64,000 nt of DNA. Source: Faecalibacterium sp. I4-1-79 (GTDB lineage Bacteria; Bacillota; Clostridia; Oscillospirales; Ruminococcaceae). The position numbers and the translations under genes were made by a program. Below, one piece after another: positions 48,870-57,469 of this stretch. Where the stretch lies: NCBI RefSeq assembly GCF_023347235.1, contig NZ_CP094467.1, positions 2,542,001 through 2,606,000 on the forward strand. The letters are read 5' to 3'. The notes under the pieces were generated by a model that was not told the DNA's origin, did no database searches, and saw nothing but the letters and a program-made list of their open reading frames with translations. Numbering within the stretch: the stretch's first letter is position 1; each line of letters opens with the position of its first letter.

Positions 48870-51272
48870 ATGGAAAAGTTTATAAAACCACGGCTGCTCA
48901 CACCAAGGGAGCAGAGCCATAAAAAATTCTGGCAGGCGGTAGGGCTGTGCGCCCTGACGGCGGCCATCTTCTTTTTGCCGTTCTACATCCTTGACGGCGG
49001 CTTTTTCCACTATGCAGGCGATTTTAACAGCCAGCAGATCAGCTTTTACCGGTATATGAACGGCTTTGTCAAGGGTGCGGGCTACCCGGACAGCGCCTTT
49101 GCCGGTGCGCCGCGCAATACCTTTTCGTGGGCGACCGACCTTGGCAGCGGAGTGATGAACGCCTACTCCTTCTACCTGTACGGCTCGCCGTTTTTTTGGC
49201 TGTCGGTGCTGCTGCCGCAAAGCTGGCTGCCCTATATGATGGTGCCGCTGCTGGTGCTCAAGTTCGGCGTGGCGGGCGGCGGTGCGTATCTGTACCTGCG
49301 TCGCTACGTCAAAAACGAGAACTACGCGGTGCTGGGTGCCTGCCTGTACGCGCTTTCCGGCTTTGCGGTGTACAACGTGTTCTTTAACCACTTTGTGGAT
49401 GTGGTGGCACTGTTCCCCTATCTGCTCTGGGCACTGGACGAGGCCATTTATGAGGATCGTCACGGCCTGTTCGCCTTCTGGGTGGCGGTAAACCTGCTCA
49501 ACAACTATTTCTTCTTTGTGGGACAGGTAATTTTCCTGTGCATCTACTTCGTGTGCAAACTGACCACCAAGGACTTCCGGCTGACCGGGCGCAAGTTCGG
49601 GCATCTGTTGTGGGAGAGCGTGCTGGGCGTTGCCATGGGCTGTCTGCTGTTGTTCCCGGCGGTGCTCAGCCTGCTGCAGAACCCGCGCACCATCGATCTT
49701 TCCTCCGGCTGGGGCTTTTTGACCTACGCCAAGGTGCAGCAGTATCTGGCCATCCTGCTCAGCTGGATCCTGCCGCCGGACTCCCCCTACCTCACCTCGG
49801 TCTGGTCGGAGGGCGTCATCAAGTGGACGAGCATGACGGCCTATCTGCCGCTGTGCAGTCTGGCCGGTGCCATGGCCTACTGGCGCAGCCGGAAGGCCGA
49901 CAGTAAAAAGCGCATCGTGGCGGTGTGCGCCGTGTGCGCGCTGGTGCCGGTGCTGAACAGCGCCTTCTACGCGCTCAATTCCAGCTACTACGCCCGCTGG
50001 TACTATATGCCCACCCTCATCCTTGCCGCCATGACCGTGAACGCGCTGGAGGACCCGGACATCGATCTGGACGCACCTGCCCGGGGCATCGGCTGGATCA
50101 TGCTGGCTACGCTGGTCTTTGCCGTAGTGCCCGTGCGGGACGATACCACCGAGACATGGTCTTTCGGCGTGCTGAAGAACCCGGGGCAGTTCTTTGTCGT
50201 GCTGGGCTTTGGTCTGCTGGGGCTTATGCTGTACCGCGTTCTTTGCAGCAAGTGGCGGCAGGACAGCCGCTTTGCCCAGCGCATGACGGCGGCGGTGCTG
50301 GTGTTTGCCTGCGCATTCACCATGGTGCACATCGGCATTGGCAAGTTTGGCCAGTGGCACACCGACAGCGACCTTGTGGAGCAGGACACGAACGCCCTGC
50401 TGCTGAAAAATGACCTGCCGGAGGGCGACTATCGCATCGACACCTACAAGATCCACGATAACATCGGGATGTGGCTGGATAAGAGCTGCCTGCAATACTT
50501 CGGCAGCACGGCGGCTCCCAGCATCCTCAGCTTCTACCCGGGGCTGGGGGTCAAGCGGGACGTGCGCAGCGAGCCGGAGATCACAAACTACGCTTTGCGC
50601 GGCCTGCTGAGCGTGGAGTACCTCATTACCACCCCGGAAAAGCGCGAAAGCTTTGAGGACGAGGCAGACGCAGGCTGGACCTATCTTGCCGATGTGGACG
50701 GCTACACGCTGTACCACAACGATAACTACGTTCCCATGGGCTTTACCTACGACTACTATGTGACCGATGCCACCTACCAGACTTCGATCAAGACCCTGCG
50801 TTCCAACCTGCTGATGCGGGCGCTGGTGCTGGAGGACGAGGACGTAAAGGCATACGGTCAGTACCTGACCGAACTTTCGGAGGACATGCTAAATGATCTG
50901 CACTACGACAGCTACACGCAGGACTGCGCCGACCGCCGCGCCCACAGCTGCTCTGTGTTCCAGATGAACAATGCAGGCTTCCATGCCGAGATCACGTTGG
51001 ACAAGCCAAACCTCGTCTTTTTCTCCGTGCCCTACGATGACGGCTTTACCGCCTATGTCAACGGCGAAAAGACCGATATCCTGCAAGTGGACGAGGGACT
51101 GATGGCGGTGCTCTGCCCGGCGGGCGCAAGCAGCATCGACTTTGTGTATCAGGCCGCCGGGCTTTCCGCAAGCCGGGTGGTGACCGCAGTGGCCATTCCT
51201 GTGTGGGTGGTGTACGTTGCCTGCTTTGTGCGCCGCAAGCGCCGCAGCACCGGTGCCCCGGCAGAAGAATGA
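48870..51272 (+). CDS. YfhO-family polytopic membrane protein
   Basis: 800 residues with about 12-13 membrane spans and a soluble C-terminal region (about 530-770) before a last span. YAGDFNSQQISFYRYMN and NTFSWATDLGSGVMNAYSFY near the N-terminus are typical of the YfhO/GT-C-like family, implicated in Bacillus in glycosylation of lipoteichoic acid. A role in surface glycan transfer is inferred from the family. AGAGGA precedes the ATG. The 138-base divergent gap has no clear promoter. Confidence 0.88.
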   Translation: MEKFIKPRLLTPREQSHKKFWQAVGLCALTAAIFFLPFYILDGGFFHYAGDFNSQQISFYRYMNGFVKGAGYPDSAFAGAPRNTFSWATDLGSGVMNAYSFYLYGSPFFWLSVLLPQSWLPYMMVPLLVLKFGVAGGGAYLYLRRYVKNENYAVLGACLYALSGFAVYNVFFNHFVDVVALFPYLLWALDEAIYEDRHGLFAFWVAVNLLNNYFFFVGQVIFLCIYFVCKLTTKDFRLTGRKFGHLLWESVLGVAMGCLLLFPAVLSLLQNPRTIDLSSGWGFLTYAKVQQYLAILLSWILPPDSPYLTSVWSEGVIKWTSMTAYLPLCSLAGAMAYWRSRKADSKKRIVAVCAVCALVPVLNSAFYALNSSYYARWYYMPTLILAAMTVNALEDPDIDLDAPARGIGWIMLATLVFAVVPVRDDTTETWSFGVLKNPGQFFVVLGFGLLGLMLYRVLCSKWRQDSRFAQRMTAAVLVFACAFTMVHIGIGKFGQWHTDSDLVEQDTNALLLKNDLPEGDYRIDTYKIHDNIGMWLDKSCLQYFGSTAAPSILSFYPGLGVKRDVRSEPEITNYALRGLLSVEYLITTPEKRESFEDEADAGWTYLADVDGYTLYHNDNYVPMGFTYDYYVTDATYQTSIKTLRSNLLMRALVLEDEDVKAYGQYLTELSEDMLNDLHYDSYTQDCADRRAHSCSVFQMNNAGFHAEITLDKPNLVFFSVPYDDGFTAYVNGEKTDILQVDEGLMAVLCPAGASSIDFVYQAAGLSASRVVTAVAIPVWVVYVACFVRRKRRSTGAPAEE

Positions 51273-51311
51273 CTTTGACCGGGCCAAAAAACAAAAATTT
51301 AAAAATCCCTC

Positions 51312-51339
51312 TTGACTTTACGAAGATAAAGTGTATAAT
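51312..51339 (+). promoter_or_regulatory. Promoter of T-box 1
   Basis: TTGACT (51312-51317), a 16-base spacer and TATAAT (51334-51339). Confidence 0.8.
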
Positions 51340-51345
51340 GCAATC

Positions 51346-51630
51346 AAACCGATGAGGCGGAAGAGAACCTGCACAGCGCATCTGCAGTGAGCCCGGACAG
51401 TGCAAACGGGCGAAAGCGGGGCAGAGTTTCGTGGGCCGCCGAGGGCCGGGCAAACGGGCACAAACCCCAGTAGCTTTGGACGGAAGTCTCCGTTACAGGA
51501 CAGGGGAGTGTTGGCTCTCCGTGAGTGGCTCTGCTGTATTGGATGCAGAGCAAGCAAGGTGGCACCGCAGAATCGTATTTACCGATCCTGTCCTTGTGGA
51601 TAACACACAGGGACAGGGTCGTTTTGTTTT
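51346..51630 (+). promoter_or_regulatory. T-box riboswitch, probably tRNA-Trp
   Basis: The core AAGGTGGCACCGCAG (51556-51570) is the T-box. The antiterminator competes with the terminator GATCCTGTCC (51584-51593) / GGACAGGGTC (51611-51620) followed by GTTTTGTTTT. Stem I closes by GGCGG (51356-51360) with CCGCC (51436-51440). Aligned with the second T-box in this window, the specifier falls on TGG (51432-51434, Trp). The TGGC of the core implies discriminator base G, as in tRNA-Trp, and not A as in tRNA-Phe. Uncharged tRNA-Trp would allow transcription of the transporter. Confidence 0.88.
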
Positions 51631-51662
51631 AAGACCCGTCCCGCAAAGGGAGCGGGTCTTTT
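51631..51662 (+). terminator. Second hairpin after T-box 1
   Basis: AAGACCCG-CCC pairs with GGG-GCGGGTCTT and is followed by TTG, directly after the T-box terminator and before the transporter gene. It may be a back-up terminator or a post-readthrough structure. Confidence 0.6.
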
Positions 51663-51697
51663 GATTTGCCGCCCGCTCCGGGAAAGGAGTTACCACT

Positions 51698-52798
51698 ATG
51701 AAAAACCTGAACATGATCTCCCGCCGCAGCTTCCTGAAGGCCGCTCTGGCCGCCTCCGCTGTTTCTGCTATGGCACTGACCGGCTGCGGCAGCGCTGCTT
51801 CCAGCACCGCCTCCAGTGCAGCGGTCTCCTCCTCCGCAGCTGCTTCCGGCAGCGCCACTGCCGCTGGCGAGACCTTCAAGGTGGGCATCGTCAACTATGT
51901 GGATCACGCCTCCCTCAACCAGATCGTGGAATCTGTGGAGAGCCGTCTGGACGCCATCGGCAAAGAGAAGGGTGTCACCTTTGACTATACCGATTACTAC
52001 GCCAACGCACAGGCCGACCAGTCCAACCTGAACCAGATCGGCGCAGACCTTGTGGCTGACGGCGTAGACGTGATCGTGGCCGTGGCCACCCCCACCGCCG
52101 CTACCATGCTGGCCGCTGTGGAGGACACCGACATCCCGGTGGTCTACTCCGCTGTGACCGATCCCGCCGCCGCAGGCTTTGACGGTGAGGAGAATATCAC
52201 CGGCACCTCCGATGCCCTGAACACCGACGCCATCATGAACCTGATCGTGGCGGCAAACCCCGGCATCGATACCATCGGTCTGCTGTATGACCTGAGTCAG
52301 GATGCCTCCACCCAGGCCATTGCAGACGCCAAGGCCTTCTGCGAGAAGAACGGCATCAAGGTGGTGGAAAAGAACGGCACCACCACCGCCGAGGTGCAGA
52401 TGGCTGCCGAGGCACTGGTCGCCGCCGGGGTCAAGGCCGTGTTCACCCCCACCGACAACACCATCATGACCGCCGAGCTGTCCATCTACGAGAGCTTCAT
52501 CGAGGCCGGTGTGCAGCACTACACCGGTGCCGACAGCTTTGCGCTGAACGGCGCACTGGTGGGCTACGGTGTGGACTACGTCCAGCTGGGCGAAGCCACC
52601 GCCGATATGGTCAGCCAGCTGCTGTGCGACAGCAAGACCCCCGCAGACCTGCCCTACCAGACCTTTGATAACGGCATCGTTACCATCAACACCGAGACCG
52701 CCGAGGCGCTGGGGCTGGATCTGGCAGCCCTGAAGGAAGCCTTCAAGCCCTACTGCACCGAGATCACCGAGGTGACCACCGCCGAGAGCTTCTCCTGA
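51698..52798 (+). CDS. ABC transporter substrate-binding lipoprotein (TrpX-like)
   Basis: 366 residues. The signal region holds SRRSFLKAA, a twin-arginine-like motif, then a hydrophobic core and the lipobox LTGC, so the mature protein starts at about Cys30. A Ser/Ala linker follows. The binding domain (FKVGIVNYVDHASLNQIVESV) is the ABC sugar-/amino-acid-like family with tryptophan/tyrosine members (TrpX). The Trp-type T-box upstream supports tryptophan as ligand. GGAG lies before ATG. First gene of three. Confidence 0.88.
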   Translation: MKNLNMISRRSFLKAALAASAVSAMALTGCGSAASSTASSAAVSSSAAASGSATAAGETFKVGIVNYVDHASLNQIVESVESRLDAIGKEKGVTFDYTDYYANAQADQSNLNQIGADLVADGVDVIVAVATPTAATMLAAVEDTDIPVVYSAVTDPAAAGFDGEENITGTSDALNTDAIMNLIVAANPGIDTIGLLYDLSQDASTQAIADAKAFCEKNGIKVVEKNGTTTAEVQMAAEALVAAGVKAVFTPTDNTIMTAELSIYESFIEAGVQHYTGADSFALNGALVGYGVDYVQLGEATADMVSQLLCDSKTPADLPYQTFDNGIVTINTETAEALGLDLAALKEAFKPYCTEITEVTTAESFS

Positions 52799-52806
52799 AC
52801 CCCGCT

Positions 52807-52855
52807 CCGTCAAAACCTGACGGCTTTTCTGGCTCTCCCGCAAGGGAGAGCTTTT
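52807..52855 (+). terminator. Two short stems after the substrate-binding gene
   Basis: CCGTCA/TGACGG (52807-52812, 52818-52823) followed by CTTTT, and GCTCTCCC/GGGAGAGC (52832-52839, 52844-52851) followed by TTTT. They may reduce distal transcription and leave the lipoprotein in excess, as is usual for binding proteins. Confidence 0.55.
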
Positions 52856-52880
52856 GGCGGTTCTGGGGAAAGTGGTTTTC

Positions 52881-52942
52881 CTCTCCCGTGAAAATACGTT
52901 TGTCGCACTCCGCAGAGCAATGCGGCACGCATTCAAAATAAC
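52881..52942 (+). repeat. Dispersed hairpin element, copy E (short)
   Basis: CTCTCCCGTGAAAATACG, then TCCGCAGA at 52909-52916 and the end GCATTCAAAATA. A compact version lacking the AT-rich middle, between the first and second transporter genes. Confidence 0.65.
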
Positions 52943-52960
52943 ATAAAAGGAGCATACACC

Positions 52961-53905
52961 ATGCTGGCGAGTATCTTTTCCCTCAACGTCTTGCAGACAG
53001 CGCTGGAGCTGGGCTGCATCTACGGACTGGTGGCGTTGGCACTGTTTCTGAGCTACTCCATCCTGAATATTGCCGACCTTTCCACCGACGGCTGCTTTAC
53101 GCTGGGCTGCGCGGTAGCCTGTCAAGTGGCGTTGACCGGCCACCCCATCCTTGCGCTGGCGGCAGCTATGGCCGCGGGGGTGTGCTCCGGCTTTGTCACC
53201 GCCTTTTTGCAGACAAGGCTCGGGGTGGAAAGCATCATGGCCGGTATCATCGTCAACACCGGCCTGTACACCATCAATCTGGCGGTGATGGGCTTTTCTT
53301 CCACCATGTCACTGGTCAAGACCCCTACCATCTTCTCCATGGCAAAAAGCGCACTGGGCTTTCTGGGCAGCTGGTATAAGCTGGCGCTGGCGGCTGTCAT
53401 TATTGCCGTAGCCTGCGCGGCGATGCTGGGCTTTCTGGGCACGCGGCTGGGGCTTTCCATCCGCGCCACCGGCGATAACGCCGCCATGGTGCGGGCTTCC
53501 AGCATCAACCCTGCCTTTACCATCACGGTGGGTCTGTGCGTTTCCGGTGCGCTGTGTGCGCTGTCCGGCGGGCTGCTGGCGCAGTACCAGAAAAGCTGCG
53601 ATATCAACGTGGGCACCGGCATGGTGACCATTGCACTGGCTTCCCTGATCATCGGCGAGACGCTGGTGGGCAAGCGTACCATGCTGCGCCGCATTCTGGG
53701 CGTGGTGTTCGGCAGCTGCCTGTACCGTTTTATCGTAGCGGTGGCGCTGCGGTTCAATGTGCCCGCCGCCGCCATGAAGCTGGTTTCCGCCATCATTGTG
53801 GCAGTGGCCATCTCCATGCCCGCCATCCGGGAGCACTTCGCCTTTGAAAAGCGCCGGCACGCCGCCCGCGCCCGCCGCACCGTGACCAACAGGGAGGGAC
53901 AGTAA
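52961..53905 (+). CDS. ABC transporter permease (TrpY-like)
   Basis: 314 residues, about eight spans (LELGCIYGLVALALFLSYSILNIADLSTDG onward). The LSIRATGDNAAMVRASSI segment is the cytoplasmic coupling loop of branched-chain/ribose-type permeases. Arg-rich C-terminus. AAGGAG precedes the ATG. Second gene of the putative tryptophan importer, one base before the ATPase gene. Confidence 0.9.
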   Translation: MLASIFSLNVLQTALELGCIYGLVALALFLSYSILNIADLSTDGCFTLGCAVACQVALTGHPILALAAAMAAGVCSGFVTAFLQTRLGVESIMAGIIVNTGLYTINLAVMGFSSTMSLVKTPTIFSMAKSALGFLGSWYKLALAAVIIAVACAAMLGFLGTRLGLSIRATGDNAAMVRASSINPAFTITVGLCVSGALCALSGGLLAQYQKSCDINVGTGMVTIALASLIIGETLVGKRTMLRRILGVVFGSCLYRFIVAVALRFNVPAAAMKLVSAIIVAVAISMPAIREHFAFEKRRHAARARRTVTNREGQ

Positions 53906-53906
53906 C

Positions 53907-54725
53907 ATGGAAATGCTGCAGCTGAACGACCTGCACAAGACCTTTAACCCCGGCACCGTCAACGAAAAGGTGGCGCTTGCCGGAGTGAGCCTGCAGATGG
54001 AAGCCGGAGATTTTGCCACCATCGTGGGCTCCAACGGCGCGGGCAAATCCACTCTGTTCAACGCCATTACCGGCGGCTTTATCGCCGACGAGGGCAGCAT
54101 TCTGCTGGGCGGGCAGGACATCACCTTTGCGCCGGAGCACCAGCGCAGCAAGGTCATCGGGCATCTGTTCCAGGACCCGCTCAAGGGCACCGCGCCCAAC
54201 ATGACCATCGAGGAAAATCTGGCGCTGGCTTACCTGCGGGCAGGCACTGCGCCCAACGCCATCTTCTCCCGCATTTCCCGCAAGGACAAGGCGCTTTTCC
54301 GCGAAAAGCTGGCTTTGCTGGACATGGGTCTGGAGGACCGCATGAAGCAGCCGGTGGGGCTGCTCTCCGGCGGTCAGCGGCAGGCGCTTACCCTGCTCAT
54401 GGCTACCCTTGTCACCCCAAAGCTGCTGCTGCTGGACGAGCACACCGCCGCGCTGGACCCCGCCACCGCCGAAAAGGTGCTGGCGCTGACCAAGAGTATC
54501 GTGGCCGAGAAAAAGATCACCTGCCTGATGGTGACCCACAATATGCATCAGGCGCTGGAGCTGGGCAACCGCACCCTGATGATGGACGCCGGGCGCATCG
54601 TGTTTGACGTAAAGGGCGCAGCGCGCAGCAAGATGACCGTGGACGATCTGCTGGAAAAGTTCCGCGAGAACGCCGGCAAAAATCTGGATAATGACCGCAT
54701 CCTGCTGAGCAAGATGGAGAAATAA
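53907..54725 (+). CDS. ABC transporter ATP-binding protein (TrpZ-like)
   Basis: 272 residues. Walker A GSNGAGKST (41-49), Q-loop LFQDPLKG, signature LLSGGQRQAL, Walker B LLLLDEHTAALDP and switch His in VTHNMHQAL. Powers the permease encoded immediately upstream. The long Q-loop-to-signature helix with the ISRKDKALFREKL stretch is usual in this subfamily. Confidence 0.93.
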   Translation: MEMLQLNDLHKTFNPGTVNEKVALAGVSLQMEAGDFATIVGSNGAGKSTLFNAITGGFIADEGSILLGGQDITFAPEHQRSKVIGHLFQDPLKGTAPNMTIEENLALAYLRAGTAPNAIFSRISRKDKALFREKLALLDMGLEDRMKQPVGLLSGGQRQALTLLMATLVTPKLLLLDEHTAALDPATAEKVLALTKSIVAEKKITCLMVTHNMHQALELGNRTLMMDAGRIVFDVKGAARSKMTVDDLLEKFRENAGKNLDNDRILLSKMEK

Positions 54726-54749
54726 AAATATTTTTACCAGAGGTGTCGT

Positions 54750-55520
54750 ATGATAAAAATTGCTTTTTTTGATGTAGACGGAACCTTGCTCAAGCTGGGC
54801 AGCAAGGAGCCATCCCCAAAAACTGTGCAGGCTTTACAGCAGCTGCAAGCAAACGGGGTCTTGTTGTGCATGGCGACCGGCAGAGGCTATCTCTCCATCC
54901 CGCATTTTGAAGGTGTCGATTTTGATATCTGGCTGACCTTCAACGGCTCCTATGTCCGCAGCAAGGATACTGTGCTCTTCAAAAATCCGCTGGACGCTGA
55001 CGACAAACACAAGATTCTGCAAAACCTGAAGCAGATGCACCGGGCAGCTGCTATCAGCAATGAGCACTTTATCGTAACAAACGGGACAGACCCCGATCTG
55101 GCACAATACTTTTCCTTTGGCAGCGAAAAGCTGGTGATTTCCGAGCATTTTGATGCGCTGTGCGAGGAGGAGATCTATCAGATCATGTGCTCCTGCAACA
55201 GCGCCGAATACACACAGATCTTACAGGGGACGCACGCCACACAGATCACCGCATGGTGGGACAAGGCAGTAGATATTATTCCGCTCTCCTGCGGCAAGGG
55301 AAACGCTGTAAGGGCGGTCTTGGCGCATTATGGATTTTCAAAGTCCGAAGCCGTTGCCTTTGGGGACGGACGGAACGACATTGAAATGCTGGAAGCAGTC
55401 GGTACAGGCGTTGCTATGGGAAACGCGCTCGAAGAGGTCAAGGCCAGAGCTGCCGTCCGCTGCCGCTCTGTGGAAGAGGACGGGGTCTATCATTACTGCC
55501 TTGAAAACCACCTTATCTGA
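54750..55520 (+). CDS. HAD-superfamily hydrolase, Cof type
   Basis: 256 residues. Motif I FFDVDGTLL, motif II ATGRG, motif III Lys in the GKGNAV segment and motif IV FGDGRNDIEML are all present, with a Cof/C2B cap between. A Mg2+ sugar-phosphate or nucleotide phosphatase of undefined substrate. AGAGGTG precedes the ATG. Slightly more AT-rich than its neighbours. Confidence 0.92.
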   Translation: MIKIAFFDVDGTLLKLGSKEPSPKTVQALQQLQANGVLLCMATGRGYLSIPHFEGVDFDIWLTFNGSYVRSKDTVLFKNPLDADDKHKILQNLKQMHRAAAISNEHFIVTNGTDPDLAQYFSFGSEKLVISEHFDALCEEEIYQIMCSCNSAEYTQILQGTHATQITAWWDKAVDIIPLSCGKGNAVRAVLAHYGFSKSEAVAFGDGRNDIEMLEAVGTGVAMGNALEEVKARAAVRCRSVEEDGVYHYCLENHLI

Positions 55521-55563
55521 GGGAGACTCCCTTCTATGCTGTGTTCCTTCTCGTAAAAGCGAA

Positions 55564-55605
55564 AAAGGTCTGCTGCACCGGCACGGTGCAGCAGACCTTT
55601 TAATT
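55564..55605. terminator. Bidirectional terminator
   Basis: AAAGGTCTGCTGCACCG (55564-55580) pairs perfectly with 55584-55600, with A- and T-runs outside. Lies between the convergent HAD and GntR genes. Confidence 0.9.
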
Positions 55606-55614
55606 TTTATTCTT

Positions 55615-56274
55615 TTACCACAGGCGGATGACCTTGATGACGCCCTCGGCTTTATCGCGGGCCAGCTCCAGATGGTGCTGCAGCGCCATGGCTGCGCCGT
55701 CCCAGTCCCCTGCCAGAGCAGCATCCAGAATCTGCAGATGCTCCTCACAGGTCTGCTCCTGATTGATCATGCTCACCTTGCCGGTCATGATGCGGAACCG
55801 GGTGTTCAGGCCGGTAATACGGTCGTAGGCAGAGCGCAGATACTTGTTGGGCAGGGTGCTCATCAGCAGCTCGTGGAAGTCGTCGTCCGACTTGCAGAAA
55901 TCCTCGATGCGCTCGCTGTGGTGCATCAGCTCGGCGTAGGCCTCCAGCTGCTCCCGGGGGATGGCATTGCCGTAAGTACGCAGGGCGTAGGGCTCCACCA
56001 GCAGACGCATTTCAAACATGCTGTGCACGTCCTCTTCGGTGATGCCGGAGACCATCAGACCCTTTTTGGGCAGAATGGTGATCAGCCCCTCCTGCTCCAG
56101 ACGCCCCAGTGCATCCCGCATGGGGGTGCGGCTGATGTTGCCCATCTCGGCGCAGAGCTTCTGCTCGTTCAGAAACTCGTTGGGGCGGTACTCGCAGTTC
56201 AGGATCTTGGTTTTGAGGTACTGGTACGCCTGCAGCTTCAGGCTGAGCTTTGCCTGTGCTTCCTGCTCTTTCAT
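55615..56274 (-). CDS. GntR-family regulator, FadR/FCD type
   Basis: 219 residues. The winged helix (LKLQAYQYLKTKILNCEYRPNEFL, ISRTPMRDALGRLEQEGLI) is followed by an all-helical FCD ligand domain with the expected metal-binding residues in EMRLLVEPYALR, DDDFHELLM and CEEHLQILDAAL. AGGAG lies 9 bases before ATG 56274; two codons of in-frame extension are not needed. The effector and target genes are unknown. Confidence 0.92.
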   Translation of the reverse strand: MKEQEAQAKLSLKLQAYQYLKTKILNCEYRPNEFLNEQKLCAEMGNISRTPMRDALGRLEQEGLITILPKKGLMVSGITEEDVHSMFEMRLLVEPYALRTYGNAIPREQLEAYAELMHHSERIEDFCKSDDDFHELLMSTLPNKYLRSAYDRITGLNTRFRIMTGKVSMINQEQTCEEHLQILDAALAGDWDGAAMALQHHLELARDKAEGVIKVIRLW

Positions 56275-56571
56275 AAGCACACTCTCCTATTCTTCTTTGT
56301 CTTCTTCTCCAAAAACGTTCCAAAACGTCCGAACCGGCAGCGCAAACCCACCGCTGCCGGTTTCTTCTTCATGTTCAGCCAGCTTGTATCCCGGCTGCAA
56401 TCCAACCACTTTATCTAATACATTATTTCACATCAGGGCATTTTTTACAAGACTTTTTACTTAACTTTGGCGTGTTTTCCGTTTTATACAAAGATTACGC
56501 CTTGATTTTGCTACTTTTTACAATGTTTTTTGTGCTTGTCGCCAAACAGACCCACTTTCCGCCCGCTTCTT
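56275..56571. other. Gene-free stretch between GntR and Fur-type regulator
   Basis: Holds a perfect stem AACCGGCAGCG/CGCTGCCGGTT (56332-56342, 56352-56362) followed by TCTTCTT on plus. No plus gene ends here, so it may belong to a short RNA or shield the fur promoter. The rest (56365-56571) is AT-rich and without recognised signals. Confidence 0.4.
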
Positions 56572-56600
56572 TTGCATCCAAGGGCAAACTGTGCTACAAT
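56572..56600 (+). promoter_or_regulatory. Promoter of Fur-type gene
   Basis: TTGCAT (56572-56577), a 17-base spacer and TACAAT (56595-56600). Confidence 0.75.
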
Positions 56601-56646
56601 AGAGCCAAAAAACAACACATCTACACCGGAAAGGACCGAAACTCTC

Positions 56647-57132
56647 ATGGCACGAAGCGATGGCTACAACACCCGCACCCGGCAGCTCATCTTAGATTAC
56701 CTCATCAACAACCGCCAGCACGCGGTAAGCGCCTCCAACATTCTGGAGCATCTGGAGGCACAGGGCGCAAGCCCCAACCCCACCACCGTGTACCGCTATC
56801 TGGATAAGCTGGCGGGCGAGCAGCGCATTATGAAATATGTGGCCGACAAAGGCGAGCGGGCGGTGTTCCAGTATGTGGACGAGGGACGCCACTGCCGGGA
56901 GCATCTGCACCTCAAGTGCGTGCAGTGCGGGCGCATCTATCATCTGGACTGCCATTTTATGGACGAGGTGCGCGCCCACCTGATGGCAGAGCACGGCTTT
57001 ACCCTGCAATGCGAGGGCAGTGTGCTGTACGGGCTGTGCCGTCATTGCGCGCAGAACGCGGCACCGTCCACAGCAGAAGAACAGCCTGCAAAAAAATGCG
57101 CCTGCTGTGTTGACACGGACAAAAACCCGTGA
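56647..57132 (+). CDS. Fur-family metal-responsive regulator
   Basis: 161 residues. The N-terminal winged helix (TRQLILDYLINNRQHAVSASNILEHL, NPTTVYRYLDKLAGEQRI) and a C-terminal dimer domain with the structural zinc site CVQC...CRHC and the HCREHLHLKC segment. The tail has extra Cys (KKCACCVD). It could be Fur, Zur or PerR; the metal cannot be assigned. ATG 56647 fits the family start. The promoter of the following T-box lies inside its last codons. Confidence 0.9.
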   Translation: MARSDGYNTRTRQLILDYLINNRQHAVSASNILEHLEAQGASPNPTTVYRYLDKLAGEQRIMKYVADKGERAVFQYVDEGRHCREHLHLKCVQCGRIYHLDCHFMDEVRAHLMAEHGFTLQCEGSVLYGLCRHCAQNAAPSTAEEQPAKKCACCVDTDKNP

Positions 57133-57138
57133 TACAAT
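57110..57138 (+). promoter_or_regulatory. Promoter of T-box 2, inside the end of the Fur gene
   Basis: TTGACA (57110-57115), a 17-base spacer and TACAAT (57133-57138). The -35 lies in the coding sequence, and the stop codon is at 57130-57132. Confidence 0.82.
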
Positions 57139-57144
57139 GCAGAC

Positions 57145-57446
57145 AATAAAAGCGTTGACCGGGAAAAGTAAGGTTTCAGGTTTTTCTTGCAGAGAGCGCG
57201 GGACGGTGGAAACCGCGCAGAAAACGAAGCCCGAAGAACACCCGTGAGCCGCTCCCTGAACCTGCGTGTGCAGCAGTAGGGGCAGACGTGCGCCGCTCGT
57301 TATCGCGGCAGTGCTTTCAACGGGGAGAGCGCACAAAAGTGACCGGCGTATTGCGTATGCCGGTAATTTAGGTGGCACCACGGATACGGCAGCATATTCG
57401 TCCTAGGACTATGGGATGAATGGCTGCCGTATTTTTATTTTTATCG
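57145..57446 (+). promoter_or_regulatory. T-box riboswitch for tRNA-Asn
   Basis: Stem I shows AGTAAG (about 57167), AGAGAG (57191-57196), GGTGGA (57205-57210) and the specifier AAC (57237-57239) followed by ACCCGTGAGC. The T-box core AGGTGGCACCACGG starts at 57370. TGGC predicts discriminator G, which fits tRNA-Asn. The terminator ATACGGCAGC (57384-57393) / GCTGCCGTAT (57423-57432) is followed by TTTTATTTTTAT. Controls asnB. Confidence 0.93.
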
Positions 57447-57469
57447 TTTTTACAAGAGGGGTAAGAAGT

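Noticed and set aside
48732-50717. Upstream extension of the YfbR-like gene
   Set aside because: The extension runs antisense through the YfhO-family gene; the conserved HD domain starts at 48731 with a strong ribosome-binding site.
51425-51435. UUC (Phe) as specifier of T-box 1
   Set aside because: Possible by position, but the T-box TGGC predicts discriminator G, whereas tRNA-Phe has A; TGG aligns with the AAC specifier of T-box 2.
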